Below are positions 42,830 to 51,973 of a stretch of 64,000 bases of DNA, piece after piece. The first letter of the stretch is position 1. Every line of letters starts with the position of its first letter. The notes under the pieces are model-generated. The model did no database searches, was not told the DNA's origin, and saw nothing but the letters and a program-made list of their open reading frames with translations. The translations under genes were made by a program, and so were the position numbers. The stretch is from Nocardiopsis sp. FR4. GTDB lineage: Bacteria; Actinomycetota; Actinomycetes; Streptosporangiales; Streptosporangiaceae. The stretch is from NCBI RefSeq assembly GCF_009830945.1, contig NZ_VWVV01000030.1, positions 1-64,000 on the forward strand, given 5' to 3'.

Positions 42830-43477
42830 TCACCCGGGAGGAGACGAGCCGGGCGCGGGACCGCCCTCCTCCCCGGACCGCCCGGAGGCCCGCGGCCCGA
42901 AGAGCAGCCCGGCGCTGCGGCGGGTGATGGTGAGCAGGTCGGTGTCCCGGAACAGCCGCCTGACCCCGGCGCTGTCCAGGTTGCCGGTGAGGGCCAGCGT
43001 GGCGATGCCGTGCACGATCGACCACCCCGCGACCACGGCCGCGGCGGCGTCCTCCGTCTCCCGGCCCTCCTCCGCCAGGGAGTCCACCCCGGCCCGCAGT
43101 TCGGCGAAGGCGGCCGTCCGCGCGTCCGCCAGCTCGCCGTCCTCCCCGTTGAGCAGGGCGGGCGCGAACATCACGTCGAAGTGCGCCGGGTGGTCGGTGG
43201 CGAAGCGCACGTACTCCACGCCCGCGTCCAGGAAGTCCCCGCCGGACTCGCGGTTGGCCCGCAGCCGCCGGGCGAGCTCGCGGAACCCCTCGGTCGCCAG
43301 GGCGTTGAGCACGCCCTCACGGCTGCCGAAGTGGTGCCGGGGGGCGGTGTGGCTGACCCCGAGCTCGGCCGCCAGGGAACGCAGGCTGAAGGCGTAGGGG
43401 CCCTCCCTGCCGATGACCTCGGCCGCCTTCTCCAGCACCGCGGACCTGAGGTTGCCATGGTGGTATCCGTCTGCCAT
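42830..43477 (-). CDS. TetR-family transcriptional regulator (WHG-type C-terminus)
   Basis: A 215-residue protein starting MADGYHHGNLRSAVLEKA. The HTH is at about 28-52 (FSLRSLAAELGVSHTAPRHHF), and a C-terminal ligand domain contains AGWSIVHGIATLAL. The family is typical of small actinomycete regulators. ATG 43477 chosen; the longer frame to 43762 is non-coding. A Ser/Pro-rich tail closes it. Confidence 0.88.
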   Translation of the reverse strand: MADGYHHGNLRSAVLEKAAEVIGREGPYAFSLRSLAAELGVSHTAPRHHFGSREGVLNALATEGFRELARRLRANRESGGDFLDAGVEYVRFATDHPAHFDVMFAPALLNGEDGELADARTAAFAELRAGVDSLAEEGRETEDAAAAVVAGWSIVHGIATLALTGNLDSAGVRRLFRDTDLLTITRRSAGLLFGPRASGRSGEEGGPAPGSSPPG

Positions 43478-43670
43478 GGCCCGAACCCTACGCCGGAAAG
43501 TTGCCGCCGCGAAGACGCGAACGGGCGGCGCCGCGGGGGTCCGGGGAGTACGCTGGGGGGGGCACCGGCCCTCCCCGCCGCAGGGGATAGCCGCTTCGCC
43601 GGTGACACTCGGGGCTCCGGTCCGGACCGCCCGTCGCAGGGAACAGCAGCATCCCGGCCCGAGCCCGCCC

Positions 43671-43702
43671 GATCCCCGGGGGACCTCCCTCCCCCGGGGA
43701 TC
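43671..43702. terminator. Unassigned hairpin, perfect 12-bp stem
   Basis: Arms 43671-43682 and 43691-43702 with an 8-base loop, followed on the plus strand by TTCGCGTTT. No plus-strand gene ends here, so it may terminate an unrecognised small RNA or back up the tRNA terminator. Confidence 0.35.
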
Positions 43703-43746
43703 TTCGCGTTTCCGGGACCGGGGGACCGCGGCGCCCGGGACACGAC

Positions 43747-43780
43747 GAAGGCCCCGTCCCACGGGTGGGACGGGGCCTTC
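43747..43780 (-). terminator. Terminator of tRNA-Ala
   Basis: A perfect 15-bp stem (43747-43761 with 43766-43780) and a 4-base loop, ten bases downstream of the tRNA on its own strand. Confidence 0.8.
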
Positions 43781-43789
43781 TACCTTCGG

Positions 43790-43863
43790 TGGAGCTATGG
43801 GGATTTGAACCCCAGACCCCCTCGATGCGAACGAGGTGCGCTACCGGACTGCGCCATAGCCCC
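43790..43863 (-). tRNA. tRNA-Ala (anticodon CGC)
   Basis: A 74-base cloverleaf on the minus strand. The acceptor GGGGCTA pairs with TAGCTCC, and A is the discriminator. The anticodon stem CCTCG/CGAGG encloses TTCGCAT, giving CGC. The T-arm loop is TTCAAAT. CCA is not encoded. Confidence 0.96.
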
Positions 43864-43932
43864 TGAAGACGAGAACCAGACTAGCAGCAAACCCGGGGTG
43901 CTCCGAACGCGGTGGTGTGCCCCGGTCCGCGG

Positions 43933-44565
43933 TCAGTCCCCGGCCGCCCGGAGCCGGGCGTCCGCGTACTGGTCGTAGACCTGGTTGCGCCGTTCCTGGA
44001 GCGCGATCACCTCGGCCTCGCGCTCGGCGTCGCGCCGCCGCTCCTCCTCGGCCCGGCGGGCGCGCAGGGCCGCGCGGCGGCGGGCGCGCAGGACCGCCTG
44101 CCTGTGCTCGGCGTCGGCCTTGGCGGCCTCGCGGAGCAGGACCAGGTGCCCGGCCAGCAGCAGCACCGGCGGAGCGGTCACCCACCAGGGCCCCAGGCCG
44201 AAGGCGACGGCCACGAGCGTGGCGGCGTTGACCAGGACCAGCACGGTGGTGCGTCGGCGGCGGCGGGCGATGACGCGGGCACGCGGCCCGGAGACGGCCC
44301 GGTAGCGGCCCGGGGAGGGCGCCCGCGCCTCGGACTCGTGCGCGAGGCCGGTGCCGTGCTCACCGCGCCGGAGGACCTGGGTCTCGGTGGCGTCGGGGTC
44401 CTCGTCACCGGTGCCGTACCCGGCGTCGAGCTCCTCGACCGCCTCGGGCTCCTCGTCCTCGCGGCGGTGGTCCACGGGGTCCACGGAGTCCTTACGCAGC
44501 AGCATCGGGACGAGGACGATGAGCCACACCACCACGATGGCGAGGTACAGAGGGGAGCTGCTCAT
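43933..44565 (-). CDS. Actinobacterial membrane protein with coiled-coil tail
   Basis: A 210-residue protein. The first span at about 5-22 begins MSSSPLYLAIVVVWLIVLVP, an acidic linker follows, two spans lie near 105-140, and a highly charged Arg/Glu helix (150-200) looks like a coiled coil. It occupies the position of Rv0996 next to rimJ in mycobacteria. Function unknown. AGGAGG precedes the ATG. Confidence 0.82.
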   Translation of the reverse strand: MSSSPLYLAIVVVWLIVLVPMLLRKDSVDPVDHRREDEEPEAVEELDAGYGTGDEDPDATETQVLRRGEHGTGLAHESEARAPSPGRYRAVSGPRARVIARRRRRTTVLVLVNAATLVAVAFGLGPWWVTAPPVLLLAGHLVLLREAAKADAEHRQAVLRARRRAALRARRAEEERRRDAEREAEVIALQERRNQVYDQYADARLRAAGD

Positions 44566-44930
44566 CACCCCTCCTCACGATGACGGCCACTGAACGTTGG
44601 TCGACACGTCGCCGACACCGCGCCGCGCGTGGCCGCCGGGGAACCAGCCGCCCCCTTCCGGGACGATTCCCGTGCGCCATAACCACGCGTTGCCCGCATC
44701 GTCAATGCGTCTATGTTCCGCACGGTACGACCCCGTGTCCATAAATGCGCCACATTCTGACCGGAGTGTCGCAAGATTGTGGACCTTCAGTTTCGTCCGT
44801 CACGCGCTTGGGTGCGAAAACGCAGGTCAAACATCGACTGCGGAGCGCAGTACCAATTCCACGCAAAGTAATGAATCAATGTCACTAAAGCGAGGTTTAA
44901 GTTCCGGATGCATCCGTGATGGTGCCACGT
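44566..44930. other. Gap between rimJ and the membrane-protein gene
   Basis: No gene supported in 365 bases; fairly A+T-rich around 44750-44910. Probably the promoter of the 44565 gene plus the rimJ 3' end. Confidence 0.35.
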
Positions 44931-45650
44931 TCAGTTCGGCCCCGGGTGCGGACTCGCCGGATCGCGCGGATCCTGGCCGACGTTCGGGCCGTGTGGCCCC
45001 AAAGCGGAACCGGGACCGGAACCGGGTTCCACGGCCGACCCTGGCGGCGTTCCGTGGCGCCATCGGTGCAGCAGGCCCTGGGGCACCTCCTCAGCGGTGA
45101 TCGCGTAGCAGATGTGGTCGCGCCAGGCGCCGTCGATGTGCAGCTGGCGCCTGCGGACCCCCTCGTCCCGGAAACCCAGCTTGGCGACGACGCGCCTGCT
45201 CGCCCGGTTCTCGGGGCGGATGTTGGCCTCGATCCTGTGCAGTCCCACGTGGAAGAAGGAGTGGTCGACCGCCAGCGCGACCGCCGTCGGGGTGATCCCG
45301 CGTCCGGCGTAGGCGCTGTCGATCCAGTACCCCACCTGCGCTGACCTGGCCGAACCCCACACGATGGCGCCCACCGTGAGCTGTCCGACGAACCGGCCGT
45401 CGTAGGTGACCGCCCAGGGCATGGACAGGCCCTGACGGGCTTCGCGGCGGATGGACTGGAGCATGGAGACGTAGGGCGTGAGCCCCGTGGTGCGCAGCGG
45501 CATCTCGGGATAGGTCGGCTCCCACGGGCGCAGCCACTGCTCGTTGCGCGCCCGGGTGTCCCGCAGCGCGGTGGCGTCGCGCAGGCGCAGGGGCCGGAGC
45601 GCGACCGGTCCCTCCTGCAGGGTGACGGGCCACCCTTGTCTGCGATTCAC
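44931..45650 (-). CDS. rimJ: GNAT N-acetyltransferase, RimJ type
   Basis: A 239-residue acetyltransferase starting VNRRQGWPVTL. The acetyl-CoA-binding region is YWIDSAYAGRGITPTAVALA, followed by the family signature IEANIRPENRASRRVVAKLGF. It acetylates the N-terminus of ribosomal protein S5 in E. coli; the target here is inferred. The GTG at 45650 has AAGGGAC upstream and gives the N-terminus shared with the mycobacterial orthologue. A 40-residue Gly/Pro tail is extra. Confidence 0.9.
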   Translation of the reverse strand: MNRRQGWPVTLQEGPVALRPLRLRDATALRDTRARNEQWLRPWEPTYPEMPLRTTGLTPYVSMLQSIRREARQGLSMPWAVTYDGRFVGQLTVGAIVWGSARSAQVGYWIDSAYAGRGITPTAVALAVDHSFFHVGLHRIEANIRPENRASRRVVAKLGFRDEGVRRRQLHIDGAWRDHICYAITAEEVPQGLLHRWRHGTPPGSAVEPGSGPGSALGPHGPNVGQDPRDPASPHPGPN

Positions 45651-45899
45651 GACCGTCCCTTCGACGCCCTCGGCACCGTAGCCGACCGGTACGACACCGG
45701 CGCGCGGGCGCCGGGCTCCCGTCGCCGGTGACGGCTTCCAGTATTCCACTCCCCGGGTGCGACGTGTCGGGCGTCACCCTGACGGAGCAGGAATCGGCTG
45801 ATTCCTAACCCCAATACTCTCGCACCGAAAACTGACCGCATCCCAAGAATTTCCCAACGGACGGAATGCCCGAGATGTGATTCCGGTCATTGTTCGGCC

Positions 45900-46445
45900 T
45901 CATTCAGGACGGGTGTGGTCCCCGCCACGCAGTTGGTCCACCGCATGGCCGAGCACCGGCTCCAGCACGTCCATCCCGTCGCTGGCGCCTCCCCTGGACC
46001 CGGGCAGGTTCACCACGAGCATCCGGTGGCCGCCGCGCTCGACGACCCCGGCCAGGCCCCGCGACAGGATGGCCGTGGGCACCCCCTTGTCCCGGCCCGC
46101 GGCCCGCAGGGCCTCGGCGATCCCGGGGACCTCGAAGGACAGCAGCCGGCGCGTCACCTCCGGCGTGTGGTCCTGCGGGGTCAGGCCGGTCCCTCCCGTG
46201 GTGAGGACCGCGTCGGCGCGCTCGTCCAGGGCGCGGCCGATCGCCTCCGCCACCGGCTCACCGTCGGGCACCACCCAGGGCCCCGCGACCTCGCAGCCCA
46301 TGGCGCGCAGGCGATCGGCGACCACCGGCCCGGAGCGGTCCGGGTAGACGCCCGCCGCCGCGCGGTTGGAGGCGGTCACGACCGCGACGCGGAGCGGGCG
46401 CCGCGTCGCTCCGTCAGGGGTCCCGTTCCCCGGCGTCTCACTCAC
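45900..46445 (-). CDS. mogA: Molybdopterin adenylyltransferase family (MogA/MoaB)
   Basis: A 181-residue protein with VLTTGGTGLTPQDHTPEVTRR, the MoCF_biosynth substrate-binding loop, and NLPGSRGGASDGMDVL. It adenylylates molybdopterin before metal insertion by MoeA. The GTG start overlaps the moaC stop by 8 nt, so the two are translationally coupled. Confidence 0.93.
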   Translation of the reverse strand: MSETPGNGTPDGATRRPLRVAVVTASNRAAAGVYPDRSGPVVADRLRAMGCEVAGPWVVPDGEPVAEAIGRALDERADAVLTTGGTGLTPQDHTPEVTRRLLSFEVPGIAEALRAAGRDKGVPTAILSRGLAGVVERGGHRMLVVNLPGSRGGASDGMDVLEPVLGHAVDQLRGGDHTRPE

Positions 46446-46947
46446 CGCGCCTCCAGTCGCCCTTCTTGCCGCCGGTCTTCTCCTCGACCCGCACGCGCGT
46501 GACCTCGGCCGAGGGGTCGATCGCCTTGACCATGTCGACCAGGCCGAGGGCGGCGGTCATGACGCAGGTGAGCGCCTCCATCTCCACCCCGGTGCGGTCG
46601 GCGGTGCGCACCGTGGCGCTGATGTCCACGCCCTCGTCGACGACGGTGAGGCCGACGTCCACGCCGTGCACCGCGATGGGGTGGCACAGCGGCACGAGGT
46701 CGGGGGTGCGCTTGGCGCCCTGGATCCCGGCGATCCGCGCGACCGCCAGGGCGTCCCCCTTGGGTACCGTCCCCCCGCGCAGCGCGGCGACGGCCTCCCC
46801 GCTGAGCAGCACCCGGCCGGTGGCGGTGGCGGTGCGCGCGCTCACCCGCTTCTGGGAGACGTCGACCATACGCGCGGCACCCGTCTCGTCCAGGTGGGTG
46901 AACCCGGACGGGTGCTCGGCCCCTTCCGGCGGTGGGGTGTGGGTCAT
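46438..46947 (-). CDS. moaC: Cyclic pyranopterin monophosphate synthase MoaC
   Basis: A 169-residue MoaC with CHPIAVHGVDV near residue 95 and VEMEALTCVMTAALGLVDMVKA near 125. It converts the MoaA product to cyclic pyranopterin monophosphate. ATG 46947 has GAGAGG upstream; the longer frame to 46971 is unlikely. No moaA in the window. Confidence 0.95.
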   Translation of the reverse strand: MTHTPPPEGAEHPSGFTHLDETGAARMVDVSQKRVSARTATATGRVLLSGEAVAALRGGTVPKGDALAVARIAGIQGAKRTPDLVPLCHPIAVHGVDVGLTVVDEGVDISATVRTADRTGVEMEALTCVMTAALGLVDMVKAIDPSAEVTRVRVEEKTGGKKGDWRRGE

Positions 46948-47358
46948 GGCGCCGCCTCTCGGATCGCACACGGACGGGGACGCGGCCGGCGACCGCGCCC
47001 GGGCGCGCGGGAGGGCGCGCCACCACGACCGTACGGCACCGGAGGGGCGGTCCGTGCCCGGTGCGCGCGGTGCCGGGGACGGGCCCGGACGGCCCGGGGA
47101 GACCGCCGCCGCGCCCCGTGCCGGGACGGACCTCCAGAGCGACCGAAAAGCGCTCGTCGCCGCGCACCGGAACGGCCGGGTCTCCCACCGTCACCGTTCG
47201 CCGCTGGCCACCGTCCGCCGGCAAGGAGAGAAACATACTCCGCGCGTCACACAGGTCACACCCGTAACGTTTCCGGTCAGCCCGCCAACCGCCGACTTTC
47301 GAGTCACCCCTCGGTTTCGGACCGTGGCGGCACGTCGCGGCCACGGCCGTGCCGGCCC
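46948..47358. other. Gap between moeA and moaC
   Basis: A 411-base stretch with no supported gene between two co-directional cofactor genes. On the minus strand, GTGTGACCT is followed directly by GTGTGACGC (about 47247-47264), a short direct repeat that could be a regulator site. It probably holds the moaC-mogA promoter. No Moco riboswitch is recognisable. Confidence 0.35.
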
Positions 47359-48591
47359 CTAGGGGAGGTCGGGCAGGCGCAGAACCTGGACGAGGGTACC
47401 GGCGGCCACCTCGGTCACCTCCTCGGGCACCACCACGAACGCGTTCGCTCCGGCCAGCGCGGACAGCTGGTGCGACCCCTGGTGCGAGGCCGGGGCCACG
47501 GTGGCCTCGGCGGCCCGGCCGTGCGGGGACTCCTCCAGCACCCCGCGCAGGTAGGAGCGGCGCCCCTTGGGCGAGGTCACGGGACTGGTGAGGACGGCCC
47601 GCGTCCACGGCAGCGGATCGGGGGCCAGGCCGCGCAGCTTGCGCAGCGCGGGGCGGACGAAGATCTGGAAGGACACGAAGGCGCTCACCGGGTTGCCCGG
47701 CAGCGTGATGATCGGGGTCCGGTCGGGGCCGACCGTCCCGAAGCCCTGCGGTTTGCCCGGCTGCATCGCCACCTGGGTGAACTCCACGGTGCCCTGCCGG
47801 GTGAGCACCTCCTTGACCACGTCGTGGGCGCCCATGCTCACCCCTCCGGTGGTCACGACGACGTCGGCGCGCACGAGCAGGCCCTCCAGCGTGTCGAGCA
47901 CCGTCGCCGGATCGTCGCCGACGAAACCGTGGCGGTGGACCTCGCAGCCGGCCTCCAGCGCCGCCGCCGCGACCATGAAGCTGTTGGACTCCCAGATCTG
48001 GCCGGGGCCGAGCGGGCGCCCGGGCTCGACCAGCTCCTCACCGGTGGAGAGCACCACCACGCGCGGACGCGGGTAGACCGGAACCGAGCGGCGGCCGACG
48101 GCCGCCAGGACGCCCATCTCCCCCGGGCCGATGCGCACGCCCGGCCGCAGGACGGTGGTTCCCTCCACGACGTCGTCCCCGGCGCGGCGCACCGCGTTGC
48201 CCGGCTTGACCGGCCGGTCGACGGTCATTCTGGCCGTGCCGCCGTCGGTCCACTCGACCGGGACCACCGCGTCCGCCCCGGAGGGCATGGGCGCCCCGGT
48301 CATGATGCGGGCGCACATGCCCGGCAGGACGGCGACCGGTGAGGGGTCGCCCGCCGGGATGTCGGCGACCACCGGGAGCCGCACCGGCGCGTCCGGGGAG
48401 GCCGACGCCAGGTCGGCGGCGTGCACGGCGTAGCCGTCCATGGAGGAGTTGTCGAAGCCCGGCAGGGACACGGGTGAGGTGACGGCCTCGGCCAGCACGG
48501 CGCCGTGTGCCTGGAGCAGATCCAGCTGGGTCGGCTCGGGGTCGTTGATCAGAGCCAGGACATCGGCGACGTGCTGTTCGACGCTCTTCAC
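47359..48591 (-). CDS. moeA: Molybdopterin molybdenumtransferase MoeA
   Basis: A 410-residue MoeA. Motifs: PGFDNSSMDGYAV near residue 45, RIMTGAPMPSGADAVVP near 95, the MoCF loop TTGGVSMGAHDVVKEVL near 250, and the C-terminal domain IV. It inserts molybdate into adenylylated molybdopterin. The GTG start has GGGAGGG upstream. It lies downstream of galU, as Rv0994/Rv0993 do. Confidence 0.95.
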   Translation of the reverse strand: MKSVEQHVADVLALINDPEPTQLDLLQAHGAVLAEAVTSPVSLPGFDNSSMDGYAVHAADLASASPDAPVRLPVVADIPAGDPSPVAVLPGMCARIMTGAPMPSGADAVVPVEWTDGGTARMTVDRPVKPGNAVRRAGDDVVEGTTVLRPGVRIGPGEMGVLAAVGRRSVPVYPRPRVVVLSTGEELVEPGRPLGPGQIWESNSFMVAAAALEAGCEVHRHGFVGDDPATVLDTLEGLLVRADVVVTTGGVSMGAHDVVKEVLTRQGTVEFTQVAMQPGKPQGFGTVGPDRTPIITLPGNPVSAFVSFQIFVRPALRKLRGLAPDPLPWTRAVLTSPVTSPKGRRSYLRGVLEESPHGRAAEATVAPASHQGSHQLSALAGANAFVVVPEEVTEVAAGTLVQVLRLPDLP

Positions 48592-48711
48592 TGGGTTCCC
48601 TCCCGGTTCGCGGTTCCTGTGGTGCGTCCGTCTCCCGCGCCCCGGGAGACGTCCTGCGCCCCATTCTCGCCGCGACCGGCCCCCGGCGGCGGGACCACCG
48701 GTCCGCGTCCC

Positions 48712-49650
48712 TCAGGAGACCCCGTGGCCGCCGCAGCCGACGAAGTCACGCAGCCAGGGAAGCAGCTCCTCGGCGAGGTCGGGGCGGCGGCAGGCGAAGT
48801 CCACCACCGTGCGGATGTAGTCGGCCTTGTTCCCGGTGTCGTACCGGCGGCCGCGGAACAGCACCCCGTACACCGTGCCGCCGTCCTCGGGCTTGCGCCG
48901 GGTCAGTTCCAGCAGGGCGTCGGTGAGCTGGATCTCTCCGCCGCGGCCGGGCGGGGTCTCGTGCAGCACGGGGAAGATCGTGGGGTCGCAGACGTAGCGG
49001 CCGATGATCGCCCAGCGGCTCGGCGCCTGGTCGGGGGCGGGTTTCTCCACCAGGTCGGTGACGGTGACGACGTCGTCCTCGTCGGTGGGCTCGATGCCCG
49101 CGCACCCGTACAGGGACACCTGCTCGGGCTCCACCTCCATGAGCGCGACCACGCTGCCGCCGCGCCTCTCACGGACCTCGATCATGCGGCGCAGCAGGTC
49201 GGCCGACTCGATGAGGTCGTCACCCAGCAGCACGGCGAACGGGTTGTCTCCCACGTGCGCCTCCGCGCACAGCACCGCGTGGCCCAGGCCCCGGGGCTCG
49301 CCCTGGCGGACGTAGTGCACCTGGGCGAGGTCGCTGGACTCGCGCACCGAGCGCAGGCGGGCGTCGTCGCCCTTGGCCTCCAACGCCTCCTCCAGCTCGT
49401 AGGCCCGGTCGAAGTGGTCCTCGATGGAGCGCTTGCTGCGGCCCGTGATCATCAGGACGTCGTTGAGGCGGGCGGCGACCGCCTCCTCCACGACGTACTG
49501 GATCGCGGGCTTGTCCACGATCGGCAGCATCTCCTTGGGCGTGGCCTTGGTCGCGGGCAGGAACCGCGTGCCGAGGCCCGCCGCGGGTACGACCGCCTTC
49601 GTGACGGGCACGGGGCCGGAGGACCGCCTCTGGTCGGTGGAGTCGTTCAT
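48712..49650 (-). CDS. galU: UTP-glucose-1-phosphate uridylyltransferase GalU
   Basis: A 312-residue nucleotidyltransferase with the activation loop VVPAAGLGTRFLPATKATPKE (first 20 shown: VVPAAGLGTRFLPATKATPK), LGDDLIES for metal and UTP binding, and LVEKP. It makes UDP-glucose for the cell envelope and trehalose. Head of the galU-moeA unit, divergent from the cyclo-ligase gene. Confidence 0.95.
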   Translation of the reverse strand: MNDSTDQRRSSGPVPVTKAVVPAAGLGTRFLPATKATPKEMLPIVDKPAIQYVVEEAVAARLNDVLMITGRSKRSIEDHFDRAYELEEALEAKGDDARLRSVRESSDLAQVHYVRQGEPRGLGHAVLCAEAHVGDNPFAVLLGDDLIESADLLRRMIEVRERRGGSVVALMEVEPEQVSLYGCAGIEPTDEDDVVTVTDLVEKPAPDQAPSRWAIIGRYVCDPTIFPVLHETPPGRGGEIQLTDALLELTRRKPEDGGTVYGVLFRGRRYDTGNKADYIRTVVDFACRRPDLAEELLPWLRDFVGCGGHGVS

Positions 49651-49815
49651 GTCGGCACTCTAGGCCAGTCCCCCGCCGACTCGGCGTACGCACACACGGT
49701 CGGACGCGAGAAGTCCCGATGGTTTCGCGTGGTGGAAGACCGGGCGCCACGCGGTGTTCACCGCGCGCGGTAGTCCGCCGGGCGGGGGGCGCCCCGCCGG
49801 TGCCACACTGAGGCC

Positions 49816-50436
49816 ATGGACGAGAGCGAGCGGCGCGGGGCCAAGCGGCGGCTGCGCGAGGACATCCTGGAGCGGCGGCGCGCACGCGGCGCCGGGGAGC
49901 GCGCGCGGGCCGGGTCGGCGCTGCGCGACGCGCTCATGGACCTGCCGTGGCTGGCCATGGGCGGAACGGTCGCCTGCTACTACTCCGTCGGCACGGAACC
50001 CGACACCCGCCGGCTGGTGACGGCGCTGTGGAAGCGGGGCACGTACGTGCTGCTCCCGGTGTTCCTGCCCGGGGGCGACCTCGACTGGGCGGCCTTCGAG
50101 GGGCCGGACAGCCTGGCCCCGGCCGGGCACGGCCTGCTGGAGCCGGTCGGGCACCGCTACGGACCCGGTGCGCTGGGGTCGGCGGACGCGGTGGTGTGCC
50201 CGGCGCTGGCCGTGGACCGGCGGGGCAACCGCCTGGGCCGGGGCGCCGGGTGCTACGACCGGGCCCTGGACCGCAGGGGTCCGCACACCCCGGCGATCGC
50301 CCTGGTCCACGACGAGGAGTTCGTGGAGTCCCTGCCCGCCGAGCCGCACGACCGGCCGGTGGACGCCGTGGTCACCCCCGGGGGCGGGGTGCGGGTGTTC
50401 GACGCCGGTGTGTGGCCGGGCGGGGCCCGCGCCTGA
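49816..50436 (+). CDS. 5-formyltetrahydrofolate cyclo-ligase
   Basis: A 206-residue enzyme that recycles 5-formyl-THF to methenyl-THF with ATP. AKRRLREDIL at the N-terminus and the ATP/Mg motif RGNRLGRGAGCYDRAL near residue 138 are diagnostic. It is the first gene of a plus-strand series running to mscL. Confidence 0.93.
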   Translation: MDESERRGAKRRLREDILERRRARGAGERARAGSALRDALMDLPWLAMGGTVACYYSVGTEPDTRRLVTALWKRGTYVLLPVFLPGGDLDWAAFEGPDSLAPAGHGLLEPVGHRYGPGALGSADAVVCPALAVDRRGNRLGRGAGCYDRALDRRGPHTPAIALVHDEEFVESLPAEPHDRPVDAVVTPGGGVRVFDAGVWPGGARA

Positions 50437-50620
50437 GCCCGGAGGGGGAAGCGCGCAGAGCCCCCCGGACGCCCGCGGAACCCCCGTGGGGATTAACGGG
50501 GCCCCCGGAAGCGTTGACGCTGGCGGTCGCGCGGCGACGCCCACGGCCGGGTCCCCGGGCCCCGGCGTCCGCCCTCGGTACGGGTCCCTGTCACCGCTCC
50601 GGTCGGCGAGCGCGTACTAT

Positions 50621-50647
50621 TTAGCAGTCAACGGGCGAGAGTGCCAG
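50621..50647 (+). promoter_or_regulatory. CIRCE-like HrcA operator before the FmdB/Ruc-like gene
   Basis: TTAGCAGTC (50621-50629), exactly nine bases, then GAGTGCCAG (50639-50647). The CIRCE consensus is TTAGCACTC-N9-GAGTGCTAA; 15 of 18 positions match with the exact spacing. A -10-like TACTAT (50615-50620) abuts it, and the GTG start is 18 bases downstream, so binding would block transcription. Confidence 0.78.
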
Positions 50648-50664
50648 CAAGGAGGACCCGAACA

Positions 50665-51018
50665 GTGCCTACGTACCAGTACGCGTGCACCGAGTGCGGA
50701 GCCCAGATGGAGGTCGTGCAGAGCTTCAGCGACGACGCGCTGACCGTCTGCCCCGAGTGCGAGGGACGCCTGCGCAAGGTGTACTCCGCCGTCGGCATCG
50801 TGTTCAAGGGTTCCGGCTTCTACCGCACCGACAGCGGCAAGAGCTCCAACAGCTCCGTCCTGACCGGCTCCAACTCCGGCGAGGGCAAGGACGGCGGCGC
50901 CTCCGCGTCCTCCGGCGACTCCTCCGGATCGGACGCCAAGAGCTCCTCCTCCGAGACCAGCGGCACGAGCGCCCCGGCCGCCGCCAGCACGGCCGGCAGC
51001 ACCGCCGCGGCCAGCTGA
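50665..51018 (+). CDS. FmdB-type zinc-ribbon protein, probable Ruc-like redox chaperone
   Basis: A 117-residue protein. The N-terminal zinc ribbon has CTEC (about residues 8-11) and CPEC (28-31); from residue 55 a Ser/Gly/Ala-rich, presumably disordered tail follows. Rv0991c of M. tuberculosis (Ruc), a redox-regulated chaperone, has the same architecture and also neighbours the cyclo-ligase gene. GGAGGA precedes the GTG. The CIRCE-like site upstream suggests heat-shock control by HrcA. Confidence 0.88.
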   Translation: MPTYQYACTECGAQMEVVQSFSDDALTVCPECEGRLRKVYSAVGIVFKGSGFYRTDSGKSSNSSVLTGSNSGEGKDGGASASSGDSSGSDAKSSSSETSGTSAPAAASTAGSTAAAS

Positions 51019-51152
51019 GCCGCGGGGCCGTTGACCGATCACCGCGCCGCCGACCCCTCGGCGGCGCGCCGCGTGTCCGGCTCCGCCCGCCCCGGCCGAA
51101 CCGGGCCTGTGGACAACGCCCCGAGGCCCCCCGCGCGGCCTAGCGTTGACGT

Positions 51153-51803
51153 ATGACCCAAGCCACGCCCCCCTACCGGCACCACCGGGCGGCCGTCCGC
51201 CTCCTCAACCGGCACCGGCGCGCCGTCGCCGCCCTGCTGGCCGCGGCGGCCCTGGTCAGCGCCGCCTGGGCCCTGCGCCCTCCCCCGGTGTCCACCACAC
51301 CGGTCCTCGCCGCCTCCCGTGACCTGGACGCCGCGGCCCCCCTCGGCGAGCACGACCTCACCGCGCTCTCCCTGCCCGCCGGGGCCGTCCCCGAGGGCGC
51401 GGTGCCCCCGGGCACCGACACGGCCGGCCTGCTCCTCAACGCCCCGGTGCGCCGCGGCGAGGTGATCACCGACGCCCGCCTGTCCGACCCGCCCGCACGG
51501 CCCTACGGCCCCGACCTGGTCGCCGTCCCGGTGCGCGTGGCCGACCCCGGCGCCGTGGGCCTGCTCTCCCCCGGCAGCAGGGTGGACGTCCTCGCCGCCC
51601 GGGGCCACGACGACCTCGCCCCCGCCCGCGCGGGGCCCGCCGTGGAGGTGGTCACCGACCGTCCCGTGCTCGCCCTCCCGCGCGAGGCGGAGCACGGCGG
51701 GGAGGGCGGGGCGCTCCTCCTCCTCGCCGCCACCCCGGCCGAGGCCAGGGCCCTGGCGGGCCACGCCGTCTCGGCCCGGCTGTCCATCACCATTCGCGGT
51801 TGA
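51153..51803 (+). CDS. SAF-domain (CpaB/RcpC-like) membrane protein
   Basis: A 216-residue protein with one N-terminal span (about 23-42, AVAALLAAAALVSAAWAL) and an extracytoplasmic SAF domain (VLAASRDLDAAAPLGEHDLT and RRGEVITDARL). SAF proteins occur in Flp-pilus assembly (CpaB), but no pilus genes are nearby; actinobacteria commonly keep this gene beside mscL. Confidence 0.82.
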   Translation: MTQATPPYRHHRAAVRLLNRHRRAVAALLAAAALVSAAWALRPPPVSTTPVLAASRDLDAAAPLGEHDLTALSLPAGAVPEGAVPPGTDTAGLLLNAPVRRGEVITDARLSDPPARPYGPDLVAVPVRVADPGAVGLLSPGSRVDVLAARGHDDLAPARAGPAVEVVTDRPVLALPREAEHGGEGGALLLLAATPAEARALAGHAVSARLSITIRG

Positions 51804-51973
51804 CCGCGCATCCCCGGTCGGCCAAGCTGGCCGGGCACCGAGGGTGCCGGCGCCGCGTTCCCCACGGACACGACGCGCGCGACCCGGTGACATCATCACC
51901 ACGCACAGTAATCAGGCGTCCCGGTCGCCCGCACCCGGGTTCCCCGCGCCACCGAGTTCGATAGGGCTGTTCC

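Larger units (their letters stand above)
43478..43789. other. Gap between tetR and tRNA-Ala
   Basis: Contains two hairpins listed separately (43671-43702 and 43747-43780) and otherwise nothing I can identify. Confidence 0.35.
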
